A DNA stretch of 64,000 nucleotides from positions 186,001 through 250,000 of the forward strand of contig JAQDQK010000002.1 in NCBI GenBank assembly GCA_027658995.1, written 5' to 3'. Of the stretch, positions 22,284-30,766 are shown in pieces. This DNA comes from Propionibacteriaceae bacterium AM104-82. Lineage in GTDB: Bacteria; Actinomycetota; Actinomycetes; Propionibacteriales; Propionibacteriaceae. Each line of letters begins with the position of its first letter. Position 1 is the stretch's first letter. The translations under genes and the position numbers were made by a program. The notes under the pieces are model-generated. The model saw only the letters and a program-made list of their open reading frames with translations. It ran no database searches and was not told where the DNA came from.

Positions 22284-22346
22284 CGCAGGAACCTACCCGC
22301 CGAGCGGGGCGCTTGAGGGCCTCCCCCGATGTGGGAAACTGGCCCA

Positions 22347-23351
22347 ATGCCCCGCTACCTGATGTTGCGCACCCCGTCGGCCAACCGCGTCTACGCCGGA
22401 GAGTCCGGCCCGCTGACCGCCGCCGAACTGGAGATCACCGCCCCGTTCGCGCGCGACATCGCCGACGTCGACGTCGCGGGCGTGGACTATCTGGCCTTTG
22501 AGGCGGACCCGCTTGGCGAGGCGTACCTTGAGACCGTCGCCCGGCAGTCGGCGTGCTTCGCGCTGTTCGAGTCCGAGGGAGACCTGCTGCGCCCCGTGCG
22601 CCTGCCGGACCCGTTCGTCCTCGACGACGACCTCGTGACGATCCCCAAGTACCAGGGCAAGACCAACGAGCAGTTCACCCAACTGCTGATGGGTGTGACG
22701 CTGGCCGCCGTCACCCGCGAGCCGACCGGCCCGCGCCAGGTCCTCGACCCGCTCGCGGGTCGCGGCACCACAATCTCCACGGCGCTGCTGCTAGGCAACG
22801 ACGGCTACGGCGTCGAGGGCGACGCCAAGTCCTTCGAGCAGATGGCCTCGTTCCTGAAGACCTACCTGCGCAGGAAGCGCATCAAGCACACCGCGGACGT
22901 GCGCCCCGTGCGCCGCGACGGCAAGTCGATCGGCAAGCGCTTCGACGCGGAACTGACGATCGACGGCCGCACGCTGCACGTGTCGACGTTCACGGGAGAC
23001 ACCCGCCAGTCGGCGGAACTCTTCGGGAAGAAGCGGTTCGACGCGATCGTCACGGACGCCCCCTACGGCGTCGCGCACGGGGCGACCACCGACGTGCGGG
23101 GCGTCTCGGGCAAGCGCGACCGCTCCCCCGCCGGGCTGCTCCGCGAGGCGCTGCCGGTGTGGGCGGGGCAACTGATGCACGGCGGCGCGCTCGGCCTGTC
23201 GTGGAACACCTTCGGCCTGACCCGCGAGGACCTTGGCTCGATGCTGACCGACGCGGGCCTGACCGTGCGCGAGGGCGGCGCCTGGGAGCGGTTCGCACAC
23301 CGCGTCGACTCGTCGATCCGCCGCGACCTGATCGTCGCCGTCAAGCCCTGA
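22347..23351 (+). CDS. TRM11-like SAM-dependent RNA/DNA methyltransferase
   Basis: A 334-residue protein. SAM motif I is seen as VLDPLAGRGTTISTALLLG near residue 138. The catalytic motif IV is DAPYGV, the variant of NPPY found in TRM11/UPF0020-type guanosine N2-methyltransferases. About 110 N-terminal residues precede the methyltransferase fold, as in TRM11-family proteins, but I cannot see a clear THUMP domain. The target is probably tRNA (inference from the family). Confidence 0.75.
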   Translation: MPRYLMLRTPSANRVYAGESGPLTAAELEITAPFARDIADVDVAGVDYLAFEADPLGEAYLETVARQSACFALFESEGDLLRPVRLPDPFVLDDDLVTIPKYQGKTNEQFTQLLMGVTLAAVTREPTGPRQVLDPLAGRGTTISTALLLGNDGYGVEGDAKSFEQMASFLKTYLRRKRIKHTADVRPVRRDGKSIGKRFDAELTIDGRTLHVSTFTGDTRQSAELFGKKRFDAIVTDAPYGVAHGATTDVRGVSGKRDRSPAGLLREALPVWAGQLMHGGALGLSWNTFGLTREDLGSMLTDAGLTVREGGAWERFAHRVDSSIRRDLIVAVKP

Positions 23352-23362
23352 CGCGGGCTCGG

Positions 23363-23446
23363 CGTTGAGCAGTAGTCCGCGTTCGTCGCCCAGGAGGGCG
23401 CTCTCCCTCGGCGGGTCGCGCGTCGACCTGCGATTACTGCTCAACG
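23363..23446. repeat. 84-bp intergenic inverted repeat (REP/MITE-like)
   Basis: CGTTGAGCAGTA (23363-23374) and TACTGCTCAACG (23435-23446) are perfect 12-base arms. The pairing continues past a single mismatch (TC/GA). The roughly 55-base interior is GC-rich and has further partial pairing. It lies between two same-strand genes and encodes nothing visible. Confidence 0.6.
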
Positions 23447-23472
23447 GCCCACCCCACCCGAGCGCCTCGCAC

Positions 23473-23478
23473 TAGAGT
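23473..23478 (+). promoter_or_regulatory. -10 element TAGAGT for sixA
   Basis: TAGAGT ends 7 bases before the sixA ATG with no ribosome site between them, indicating a leaderless transcript. Confidence 0.45.
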
Positions 23479-23485
23479 CGTCGGC

Positions 23486-23971
23486 ATGCGACGACTGGTG
23501 CTGATGCGGCATGCCAAGACCGAGTCCCACAACCTGGACGGCGACCACTCCCGACACCTGACGAAGGGCGGGATCCAGGACGCGCAGGACGCGGGGGTGG
23601 CACTCAGGGCGCTCGGGATCGACTCGGCGCTGGTCTCGACCGCCACCCGCACCCGCGAGACGTTCACGCACCTCGGCCTCGACGTCACCGCCCACTTCCT
23701 CGACGACCTCTACTTCGGGGGCACCGACACCGCGGCCCGACTGATCGCCGCGACGCCCGACACGACACAGGCCCTCCTCGTGGTCGGGCACGCCCCGACG
23801 ATCCCCGACCTCGCGGCGACGCTGCTGTTCGCCTCGGACCCCTCGGAGGCCGACGGTGTCGGAGGCTGGTTCCCGACCGCCGCGTACTCGACGTTCACCT
23901 TCGACGGCCCCTGGAAGGACCTGTTCGGCGACTCCCCGCTCGGCTACGAGGGCACCGTCCGCAAGCACTGA
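23486..23971 (+). CDS. sixA: SixA-type histidine phosphatase
   Basis: A 161-residue member of the phosphoglycerate mutase-like superfamily. The catalytic LMRHAKTE lies at residues 6-13, a conserved Arg in STATRTRET, and the second catalytic His in VVGHAPTIPDLA. SixA in E. coli removes phosphate from histidine phosphotransfer domains; the substrate in actinobacteria is not known. It is probably transcribed alone. Confidence 0.88.
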   Translation: MRRLVLMRHAKTESHNLDGDHSRHLTKGGIQDAQDAGVALRALGIDSALVSTATRTRETFTHLGLDVTAHFLDDLYFGGTDTAARLIAATPDTTQALLVVGHAPTIPDLAATLLFASDPSEADGVGGWFPTAAYSTFTFDGPWKDLFGDSPLGYEGTVRKH

Positions 23972-24008
23972 GCCGAAAAGGCGCCTCCTAGGCGTGGGCA
24001 ACACGGCC

Positions 24009-24066
24009 GTAACCAACGCGACCCAACTCGTTACGCAACCGGGCAGATCGCTAACTCCACCGTTAC
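24009..24066 (+). promoter_or_regulatory. GTnAC half-sites upstream of amtB (possible GlnR sites)
   Basis: GTAAC (24009), GTTAC (24030) and GTTAC (24062) lie 21 and 32 bases apart, near two and three helical turns. They match the GTnAC half of the actinobacterial GlnR box, but the GAAAC halves are poor. Confidence 0.35.
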
Positions 24067-24111
24067 CTCGCGACGAATCTCCCGAAATCTGGCCGCTGTT
24101 GGATCGGTCAC

Positions 24112-25440
24112 ATGGAAATCCTCGACATCGACACCGGCGACACCGCCTGGGTCCTGGTCAGCGCAGCGCTGGTCCTTCTGATGACCCCCGGTCTTGCCTT
24201 CTTCTACGGCGGCATGGTGCGCGCGAAGAGCGTGCTGAACATGCTGATGATGTCGATCGCGACCATGGGCATCGTCGGTGTCCTGTGGGTCGTGATCGGC
24301 TACTCCATGGCGTTCGGCGACTCGTTCGGCGGGTTCCTCGGCAACCCCTTCCAGTACGCCTTCCTCGACGGCCTGATGGACCCGGAGAAGGTCACCTTCA
24401 CCATCCCGGCGCTCGTCTTCGCGGGCTTCCAGGCCGCGTTCGCGATCATCGCGGTCGCCCTGATCTCCGGGGCGGTGGCCGACCGGATGAAGTTCTCCGC
24501 CTGGGCCGTGTTCGCCGCGGTGTGGGCGCTGCTCGTCTACTTCCCCGCAGCGCACTGGGTGTTCTCCTTCGACGGCGGCACGGCCGAGAAGGGCGGCTTC
24601 ATCGCCAACTCCATCAAGGCCATCGACTTCGCGGGCGGCACCGCGATCCACATCAACGCCGGCGCCGCCGCGCTTGCGCTCTGCCTGGTGCTGGGCCCGC
24701 GCCTCGGGTTCGGGAAGGTGCCGATGCGTCCGCACAACCTGACGCTGGTCATGCTCGGCGCCGCACTGCTGTGGTTCGGCTGGTTCGGCTTCAACGCGGG
24801 CTCCGCGCTCGGCGCCAACGCCACGGCTGGCGTCGCCTGGATCAACACCCTCGCGGGTGCCGCCGCCGCGATGCTCGGCTGGCTGCTGGTGGAGCGCCTG
24901 CGTGACGGTCACGCCACCAGCCTGGGCGCCGCGTCCGGCATCGTGGCTGGCCTGGTCGGCATCACCCCTGCCGCGGCCTCCGTCAGCCCGCTCGGCGCCC
25001 TTGCCGTCGGACTCGTCGCCGGCGTGGCGTGTGCCTTCGCGATCGGGCTGAAGAACCGCTTCGGCTACGACGACTCGCTCGACGTGGTGGGCGTCCACCT
25101 CGTCGGGGGCCTGGTTGGCACGCTGCTGATCGGCCTGCTGGCCGACCAGGCCTCCCCCGCGGGCGTCGCGGGTCTGTTCTACGGCGGCGGCGTCGACCAA
25201 CTGTGGCGCCAGTTCGCAGGCGCGGCGATCGTGCTGGTCTACTCCTTCGTGGTCACCCTCGTCATCGCGAAGGTCCTCGACAAGACGATGGGGCTGCGGG
25301 TCGCGGACGCGGCGGAGACGCAGGGCATCGACACCGCCGAGCACGCCGAGACCGGCTACGACCTGAGCCACATCGGCTACTCCACCTACGGCGTCCGTCA
25401 GACGCTGATCGTCCCGGCCCTTGAGGAGGTCGACGCATGA
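24112..25440 (+). CDS. amtB: Ammonium transporter AmtB
   Basis: Eleven-helix inner-membrane ammonium channel of 442 residues. The twin-His pore residues are seen in GGTAIHINAG and VVGVHLVGG. The N-terminus runs straight into DTAWVLVSAALVLLMTPGLAFFYGG, the family's first helix. Its stop overlaps the start of glnK (ATGA). Expression is probably induced by nitrogen limitation. Confidence 0.97.
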   Translation: MEILDIDTGDTAWVLVSAALVLLMTPGLAFFYGGMVRAKSVLNMLMMSIATMGIVGVLWVVIGYSMAFGDSFGGFLGNPFQYAFLDGLMDPEKVTFTIPALVFAGFQAAFAIIAVALISGAVADRMKFSAWAVFAAVWALLVYFPAAHWVFSFDGGTAEKGGFIANSIKAIDFAGGTAIHINAGAAALALCLVLGPRLGFGKVPMRPHNLTLVMLGAALLWFGWFGFNAGSALGANATAGVAWINTLAGAAAAMLGWLLVERLRDGHATSLGAASGIVAGLVGITPAAASVSPLGALAVGLVAGVACAFAIGLKNRFGYDDSLDVVGVHLVGGLVGTLLIGLLADQASPAGVAGLFYGGGVDQLWRQFAGAAIVLVYSFVVTLVIAKVLDKTMGLRVADAAETQGIDTAEHAETGYDLSHIGYSTYGVRQTLIVPALEEVDA

Positions 25441-25775
25441 GGCTCGTCACAGCAATCGTCCAACCCACCATGATGACCCAGGTCCAGATCGCGCTGGCGC
25501 AGCACGGCATCGCGGGGATGACTGTTACCGAATGCTCCGGCTACGCCCGGCAGCGCGGCCACAAGGAGATCTACCGCGGGGCCGAGTACACCATCGACTT
25601 CATCACCAAGGCCAAGATCGAGGTGCTGGTCGAGGACGCCGAGGCCGAGGGGGTGATCGGGGTGATCACCGCCGCGGCACGCACCGGCGCCGTCGGCGAT
25701 GGGAAGGTCTGGTCGACCCCCGTCGACGAGGTCGTCCGGATTCGCACCGGGGAGAAGGGGTCTGCAGCCATCTGA
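25437..25775 (+). CDS. glnK: Nitrogen regulatory P-II protein GlnK
   Basis: A 112-residue trimeric sensor of 2-oxoglutarate and ATP/ADP that plugs AmtB when nitrogen is sufficient. The T-loop is GHKEIYRGAEYTIDF with the modifiable Tyr of RGAEY intact. The nucleotide-binding signature is TGAVGDGKVWSTPVDEVVRIRTGE. It is translationally coupled to amtB. In many actinobacteria glnD follows; here the next gene is unrelated. Confidence 0.97.
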   Translation: MRLVTAIVQPTMMTQVQIALAQHGIAGMTVTECSGYARQRGHKEIYRGAEYTIDFITKAKIEVLVEDAEAEGVIGVITAAARTGAVGDGKVWSTPVDEVVRIRTGEKGSAAI

Positions 25776-25873
25776 GGCCATCTCCCCAGCGGGCGCCGAG
25801 CGGAAATATCCGCCCGGCGCCCCTTCGCGTCCGGGGCGGCAATAGGCTCGCCCTGAGCGCATAAGGAGCCACC

Positions 25874-26371
25874 ATGACCACCACTCTCATCGCCCCCGGC
25901 GCGGGCTGGCCCGAGCCGACCATCCTCGACGACCTCACCCCCGTCGCAACGCTGGTGGTGCGCCACGACGACGTCACGGTCACCGACCTGCCCGCCCTGT
26001 TCGACGCGGACTACCCGAGGGTCGCGGAGGCGGCGATGGACGCCGACCTGCCCCTCGTCGGGCCGGCCCTGGCCTGCTACCGCGGCGACCCGTCGGGGCG
26101 CTTCTCCATCGAGATCGGATTCCCGGTGGTGGCGGCGGCCAACGCGGGCGTCGGCATCGACGCGTCGCACCTGCCGGGCGGCAGGATCGCCGTGCTGACG
26201 CACAGCGGGCCTTACGACAGGCTGCCCGACGCGTGGGGCAGGTTGATGGGCTTCCTCGCGGAACAGGGGGTTGAGCCGGGCGAACCGTACGGCGAGATCT
26301 ACGTCACGGAGCCGACGCCCAGCACCGACCCGGCGACGCTGCGCACCGACCTGTTCGTCGTGCTGCGCTGA
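25874..26371 (+). CDS. GyrI-like small-molecule-binding domain protein
   Basis: A 165-residue stand-alone GyrI/AraC effector-binding domain. The first strand is near VATLVVRHDDVT, and the family core is LTHSGPYDRLPDAWGRLMGF with EPYGEIYVTEP. There is no DNA-binding domain. Such proteins bind or hydrolyse small cationic compounds or act as scavengers. AGGAG lies before the ATG, and TAGGCT about 20 bases upstream is a likely -10. Its TGA directly abuts the TCA of the convergent gene. Confidence 0.85.
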   Translation: MTTTLIAPGAGWPEPTILDDLTPVATLVVRHDDVTVTDLPALFDADYPRVAEAAMDADLPLVGPALACYRGDPSGRFSIEIGFPVVAAANAGVGIDASHLPGGRIAVLTHSGPYDRLPDAWGRLMGFLAEQGVEPGEPYGEIYVTEPTPSTDPATLRTDLFVVLR

Positions 26372-27451
26372 TCACTCGCCCGCGAACGGGAACGCCGCGA
26401 ACCGGGCCGCCAACCGCTTGTGGGCGGCTTCGGTGATCGGCTCGAACTCCTCGATCTCCAGCGATCGCCTGCCGGGGCGACCGGCGCGCGCCCATGTGCC
26501 GCGCACCCGTCCGCCGACAAGCACGGTGCGCCTGAACACGCCGTTGTTGCCTGGCACGAGCCGGGCGTGATGGGTCGCCGACATCGCGAACAGCCGGTCC
26601 TGGTAGCCCAGGATGTACTCGTCGAAGCCCGGCAGCAGCAGCGGGGCCGACGCGGCGCGGGTCTGCGCCCGTGCCTCGTCGAGGAGCCCGGGGCGCCAGT
26701 ACGAGGGTTCCTCTGCCCCGTCGCTCTCCAGTCGCTCGACGATCAGCGGCAGCGCCCGGCGGATCTCGCTCAGCGTCAGCTTGGTCCACCACGCGAAGTC
26801 CCGCAGCGTCGCGGGTCCGTGGCTGGTGAGGTAGCGCAGCAGGAACTCCGCGACGGCCGGGATCCGCTCGCCGTTGAACCGCTCGGCGAGCCCGGGGTTG
26901 CCGGGGAGCCATTCCTCGACGAGCACGACGTCCTGCTCGGAGCCGTTCCACGGGCCGTAGGCCGTGACGCCGTCGGCGATCAGCGTGAAGAGCATGTGGT
27001 AGCCGCGGCCGCCCTTGGGTGCGAGGCCGGCCGCGTCCCAGATCTCGAACAGTTCCGCCCGTGGCATCGGCCCGTCGGCCAGGACCTCCTCTGCGATGTG
27101 CCTGGCGCGGGTCTGTTGCTCGTCGTCGAGGCCCAGCTGGTGGCGACGCGCGGCCGCGGCGCGCAGGGAGGGACCGGCGCACAACTCGGTGACCCACGTC
27201 AGGTCGTCCGAGGCCATCAGGAACACGGTGCCGCGCATCGGGTAGCCGCGCACCAGGCGGCGCTCGGCGAGGTCGTCGAACACCGCGGACAGGCCGCCGG
27301 TGGAGCGCAGCGCTGCCGAGGCGAGCACGCCCGGCAGGTCCTGGCCCTGCATGGCGCCGAAGGCCGCGACGGCGGCGGCGGGCGAGGCGTAGGACGGCGC
27401 GGTCAACGACTGCGCGACGAGGCGGCTGCGGGTGAGCGGAGAGGTTGCCAC
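26372..27451 (-). CDS. AlkZ-like winged-helix protein (HTH_42), possible DNA glycosylase
   Basis: A 359-residue protein of the winged helix DNA-binding domain-containing (DUF1006/AlkZ) family. N-terminal landmarks are SRLVAQSL, MQGQDLPGV and RGTVFLMASDDL. The QGQ corresponds to the Q-x-Q catalytic motif of Streptomyces AlkZ, a glycosylase acting on crosslinks and alkylated bases. The C-terminal landmark is LLPGFDEYILGYQDR. I prefer the GTG at 27451 with AAGG upstream. The glycosylase role is inferred from the motif. Confidence 0.8.
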   Translation of the reverse strand: MATSPLTRSRLVAQSLTAPSYASPAAAVAAFGAMQGQDLPGVLASAALRSTGGLSAVFDDLAERRLVRGYPMRGTVFLMASDDLTWVTELCAGPSLRAAAARRHQLGLDDEQQTRARHIAEEVLADGPMPRAELFEIWDAAGLAPKGGRGYHMLFTLIADGVTAYGPWNGSEQDVVLVEEWLPGNPGLAERFNGERIPAVAEFLLRYLTSHGPATLRDFAWWTKLTLSEIRRALPLIVERLESDGAEEPSYWRPGLLDEARAQTRAASAPLLLPGFDEYILGYQDRLFAMSATHHARLVPGNNGVFRRTVLVGGRVRGTWARAGRPGRRSLEIEEFEPITEAAHKRLAARFAAFPFAGE

Positions 27452-27482
27452 CCGCGTCACCTTAGTGGCAGGCGGGGACGGT

Positions 27483-28832
27483 TCAGGCGAGCTCGCGCGC
27501 GACCGCGGCAGCGACCTCACGACCGGAGCGCACCGCGCCCTCCATGTAGCCGTTGAAGCGGGTCGCGTACTCGGCTCCCGCCCAGTGCAGCACGCCCTCA
27601 GGCTCGGCGAGGATGGGACCGTTGGTGGTCCACACGCCGGGCGAGAAGTGCGCGCCGTGGCAGCCGCCGGTGAAGCGTTCGCTCGACCAGTTGCGTTCGA
27701 TGTAGGCCACCGGCTTGGCTGCGGTCGCGCCGAAGGTCCGCACCACGGAGTCGACGAAGGCCCGCTCGCGCAGCGTGACGGAGCGACGCGAGAGCGAGTC
27801 GGCGTCGGCCCCCTCGAAGAAGCCCATCAGGTGACCGCGGTTGGAGTTGTCTGCCGTGGTGTCGAACGTGACGCGGACGGCACCCTCGTCGGCGCTGGAC
27901 TGGCCGGAGAAGCCCTTGTCGCGCCAGAACGGGTGGTCGTAGATCAGGAAGGCCTTGATGACATTGCCCGGGGCGACCTTCTCGGCCGCCTCCCTGCGCC
28001 ACAGCGGCAGCGGCGGGTCGTAGTCGAGTTGCACCGCGAGCCGCGGCGGGAGCGTCGAGATGACCTGGCGCGCCTGGATCTGCTCGCCGTCTGCGAGGGT
28101 CAGGGTCGCGTCGCGGTCGCCGTAGCTGACCTTGACGACCTCGGCCTCGAGCCGGACGACGTCGCCCAGGCGTTCGCCGAGGGCGTCGGTGACGCGGGCC
28201 ATGCCGCCCTCGACGCGCTTCTGGTGCAGGCCGCCGTTGCTGGCGAGCATGGTCTCAAGGTCGGGGCCGGAGTTGACCTGGTGCAGGCCCTCGAGCAGCG
28301 TCGCGCCCTTGGGCATCGGGCCGAAGGCCGCGGTGTAGACCTCGGAGAAGCGGCGCTGGGCGCCCTGGGTGCGCAGGTTGGTCGAGACCCACCTGCGGAG
28401 GTCCTGGTTGAGCCACGCGTCGTTGGACTGGCGCCAGGCGGCGTCGTCGCGCAGCCGCTCCGCGAGGCGGCGGAGGCGCAGCAGGCCCTGGCCGAGGTCG
28501 GAGACCTCGAAGGGGGTCAGCGCGGGGGTCTCGTCGGAGGAGGGAACCTCGAGCGCCTGACCGCGGAGTCGGACCACGAGGTTGCCCTTCGCGGGGAGCC
28601 CGATGGTGTCCAGGTCGAGGTCGTCGATGACCTCGCTGAGGGCGTCAAAACCCGGGCCGATCCACTGACCACCGAGCTCGACGTAGCCTCCGTCGCTCAG
28701 GACTCTGTTCTCGACGCGCCCCCCTACGCGGTCGCGGCCCTCAAGCACGACGACGTTCAGCCCCCGGTCCACGAGGTACTGGGCGGCCACGAGCCCGGCC
28801 AAGCCGGCCCCGATGATGGCGCAGTCCAACAC
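27483..28832 (-). CDS. FAD-dependent amine oxidase (monoamine oxidase family)
   Basis: A 449-residue flavoprotein. The dinucleotide-binding IIGAGLAGLVAAQYL starts at about residue 6, followed by VLEGRDRVGGR, and GGQWIGPG as in amine oxidases. The C-terminal FAD segment is LHWAGAEYATRFNGYMEGAVRSG. The GTG at 28832 has AAGGAGG about 7 bases upstream, so I prefer it to the GTG at 28850. The substrate is unknown; polyamine or aromatic amine oxidation is typical. Confidence 0.9.
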   Translation of the reverse strand: MLDCAIIGAGLAGLVAAQYLVDRGLNVVVLEGRDRVGGRVENRVLSDGGYVELGGQWIGPGFDALSEVIDDLDLDTIGLPAKGNLVVRLRGQALEVPSSDETPALTPFEVSDLGQGLLRLRRLAERLRDDAAWRQSNDAWLNQDLRRWVSTNLRTQGAQRRFSEVYTAAFGPMPKGATLLEGLHQVNSGPDLETMLASNGGLHQKRVEGGMARVTDALGERLGDVVRLEAEVVKVSYGDRDATLTLADGEQIQARQVISTLPPRLAVQLDYDPPLPLWRREAAEKVAPGNVIKAFLIYDHPFWRDKGFSGQSSADEGAVRVTFDTTADNSNRGHLMGFFEGADADSLSRRSVTLRERAFVDSVVRTFGATAAKPVAYIERNWSSERFTGGCHGAHFSPGVWTTNGPILAEPEGVLHWAGAEYATRFNGYMEGAVRSGREVAAAVARELA

Positions 28833-28948
28833 GAGTCCCTCCTTCTGCACCGACCACGGATAAGTGCCCGTGGAAGTGCTGCCAAGCCTACAAGGGTCAC
28901 CCGGCCAATCCGTCGAGGGTCCGGCTTAACGAGCGTTCCACAAGCCAT

Positions 28949-28984
28949 GAGAAACGGGACGAATCGTCTGGAGGATTCGTCCCG
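28949..28984 (-). terminator. Terminator downstream of tRNA-Thr
   Basis: 11-bp stem CGGGACGAATC / GATTCGTCCCG (28955-28965 with 28974-28984) and an 8-base loop. On the minus strand it is followed by TTTCTC. It lies seven bases after the tRNA 3' end. Confidence 0.85.
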
Positions 28985-28991
28985 CTGTCCG

Positions 28992-29064
28992 AGCCGCCCA
29001 CGGGAATCGAACCCGTGACCTACGCTTTACGAGAGCGTCGCTCTACCGACTGAGCTAGGGCGGC
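28992..29064 (-). tRNA. tRNA-Thr (anticodon CGT)
   Basis: 73-nt cloverleaf. The acceptor GCCGCCC pairs with GGGCGGC, the D-loop is GCTCAGTCGGTAGAGC, and the anticodon arm ACGCT-CTCGTAA-AGCGT gives anticodon CGT (reads ACG). The T-arm is ACGGG-TTCGATT-CCCGT. CCA is not encoded. A terminator follows. Confidence 0.97.
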
Positions 29065-29110
29065 AGCAGGACGGAACTATACCGAACCGTCGACCGGTTT
29101 GACGAACCGG

Positions 29111-30766
29111 CTACTTGCAGGTCGTGCCCTCCTTGGGCGTCTTGCCCTCGTAGAGGTAGTTGTCCACGGCCTTGGCGATGCACTCGTTGGGGCCGGTGAC
29201 GGCGCCGTGCCCTGCACCGTCGAGCGTGAGCAGCGTTCCCGACTCGAGCTGCTTCGACATCGAAACGGCCTGCTCGTAGGGGGTCGCCGAGTCGCCGGTG
29301 GTGCCGACAACAAGGATCGGCGGGGCCCCCGCCGCGGTCAGCTTGAGCTGGGGTGCCGACTTGGCGGTCCAGAACTGGCAGGTGTAGCTGGTGCCCATGT
29401 TGGGGGCGAGGATCGGGGCGTCCTTGAAGGTGTCGCGCCACTCCTGCAGCACGGGCCCGGTCCCCTCGTCGACGGCGTCGGCGCACGCCATCGCGGGGAA
29501 GGCGTAGGCGATGGTCTCGTAGCCGTTGTCGTAGCGGCCGTTCATCTCGTCTGCGGCAAGCAGCAGCGGCCCGCCGTTGCCCGCCATGGCGGCCCCGATG
29601 ACCTCTGCCAGCGTCCGGTAGCCAGTCTCGTCCAGGTATAGGAAGTAGGCGATGCCGCTGGCGCCCAGCGTCTGGGTGAGGGTGCGCCCGCCGACCTTGA
29701 TGGGGTTGGCGTCCAGCCCGGTGAGCAGCGTCTCGATGTCCTTGTCGATCTGCTCCTGCGAGTCGCCCAGGTCGCACAGATCGGACTCGGCGCACCACTT
29801 GGTGAAGTTGTTCAGCGCGAGTTCGAAGCCCGCGACCTGCGGCACCTCGTCCTTGCCCGTGATGTCGACGGCGGCGTCGAGGATCAGCCTGCCCACGGAG
29901 CCGGTGAACAGTTGCGCGTAGGTCGCACCGACGTAGGTGCCGTAGGAGACGCCCACGTAGTTGAGCTTCTCCGCGCCGAGGAGGTGACGCAGCAGGTCGA
30001 GGTCGCGCACTACGTCGATGGTGGTGATGTGGTCGAGCAGCGCGCCGGACGCGTCGCGGCACTGCTTCGCGAAGTCCGCGCCGCCCTCCTCGAGGGCCTT
30101 GTTCTCGGCGTCGTCGTCAGGGCTGCCGTCGAGGTCCATCACGGCATCGGTCTGCTTGAGCCCGCCGCACACGACGTGGGTGGACTCCCCCGTCCCGCGC
30201 GGGTCCCAGCCGACCACGTCGAAGTTCTGCCAGCGCTGCGCCGTGCCCTCCGCGAAGCTCTGGCCTCCGAAGCCGGGGCCGCCGGGGTTGAGGAACAGCG
30301 GTCCGCGCGAGGAGTCCCCGTTGGGGACCCGGCGCACGGCGATCTCGACGGCGTCGCCCTCGGGCTTCTCCCAGTCGAGCGGGGCCTTGATCTTGGCGCA
30401 CTGCGACGTGTCGGAGTCGGCGCACAGTTCCCAGTTCACGACCTGCGTCGCGTAGGCGTTGTAGTCGCCGAGCGACTTCTCGAACTCGACGCGCGGGGTG
30501 CCCTTGGCCTTGTAGTCGAGCAACCGGTCGCGGTTCTCGTCCTTCTTGGCGGGGAAGGTCTCGTATTCGGAGATCTTCTTCTCGGGCACGCCGGGCATCC
30601 GGGCGCCCTCGGGGACCGGCTTGGGCGTGACGGGCCCCACCGTGGAGGGAGAGGCCGGGACGTCACGGCTCTGGCCCTGGATCAGATTCCCCAGAAAGAG
30701 GCTGGCGACGAGCGCGATCGCGAGGGTCGCGAGGATGATCTGGGTGACCTGAACGGACCTCTTCAT
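29111..30766 (-). CDS. Secreted/anchored alpha/beta-hydrolase, tripeptidyl aminopeptidase-like (peptidase S33)
   Basis: A 551-residue protein with an N-terminal signal-anchor helix (about 8-27) and a long linker before the hydrolase fold. The oxyanion region is FLNPGGPGFGG. The nucleophile elbow is GVSYGTYVG, the acid is in GTTGDSATPYEQA, and the His is in DGAGHGAV, so the catalytic triad is complete. The family includes Streptomyces Tap/SlpD exopeptidases. The ATG overlaps the stop of the RicT gene (ATGA) and has GGAG upstream. Confidence 0.9.
   Translation of the reverse strand: MKRSVQVTQIILATLAIALVASLFLGNLIQGQSRDVPASPSTVGPVTPKPVPEGARMPGVPEKKISEYETFPAKKDENRDRLLDYKAKGTPRVEFEKSLGDYNAYATQVVNWELCADSDTSQCAKIKAPLDWEKPEGDAVEIAVRRVPNGDSSRGPLFLNPGGPGFGGQSFAEGTAQRWQNFDVVGWDPRGTGESTHVVCGGLKQTDAVMDLDGSPDDDAENKALEEGGADFAKQCRDASGALLDHITTIDVVRDLDLLRHLLGAEKLNYVGVSYGTYVGATYAQLFTGSVGRLILDAAVDITGKDEVPQVAGFELALNNFTKWCAESDLCDLGDSQEQIDKDIETLLTGLDANPIKVGGRTLTQTLGASGIAYFLYLDETGYRTLAEVIGAAMAGNGGPLLLAADEMNGRYDNGYETIAYAFPAMACADAVDEGTGPVLQEWRDTFKDAPILAPNMGTSYTCQFWTAKSAPQLKLTAAGAPPILVVGTTGDSATPYEQAVSMSKQLESGTLLTLDGAGHGAVTGPNECIAKAVDNYLYEGKTPKEGTTCK

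Noticed and set aside
22236..22346. Fluoride riboswitch before crcB
   Set aside because: The region has a good hairpin, but the conserved GGNGATGG and CTGATGA segments of the crcB motif are not there.
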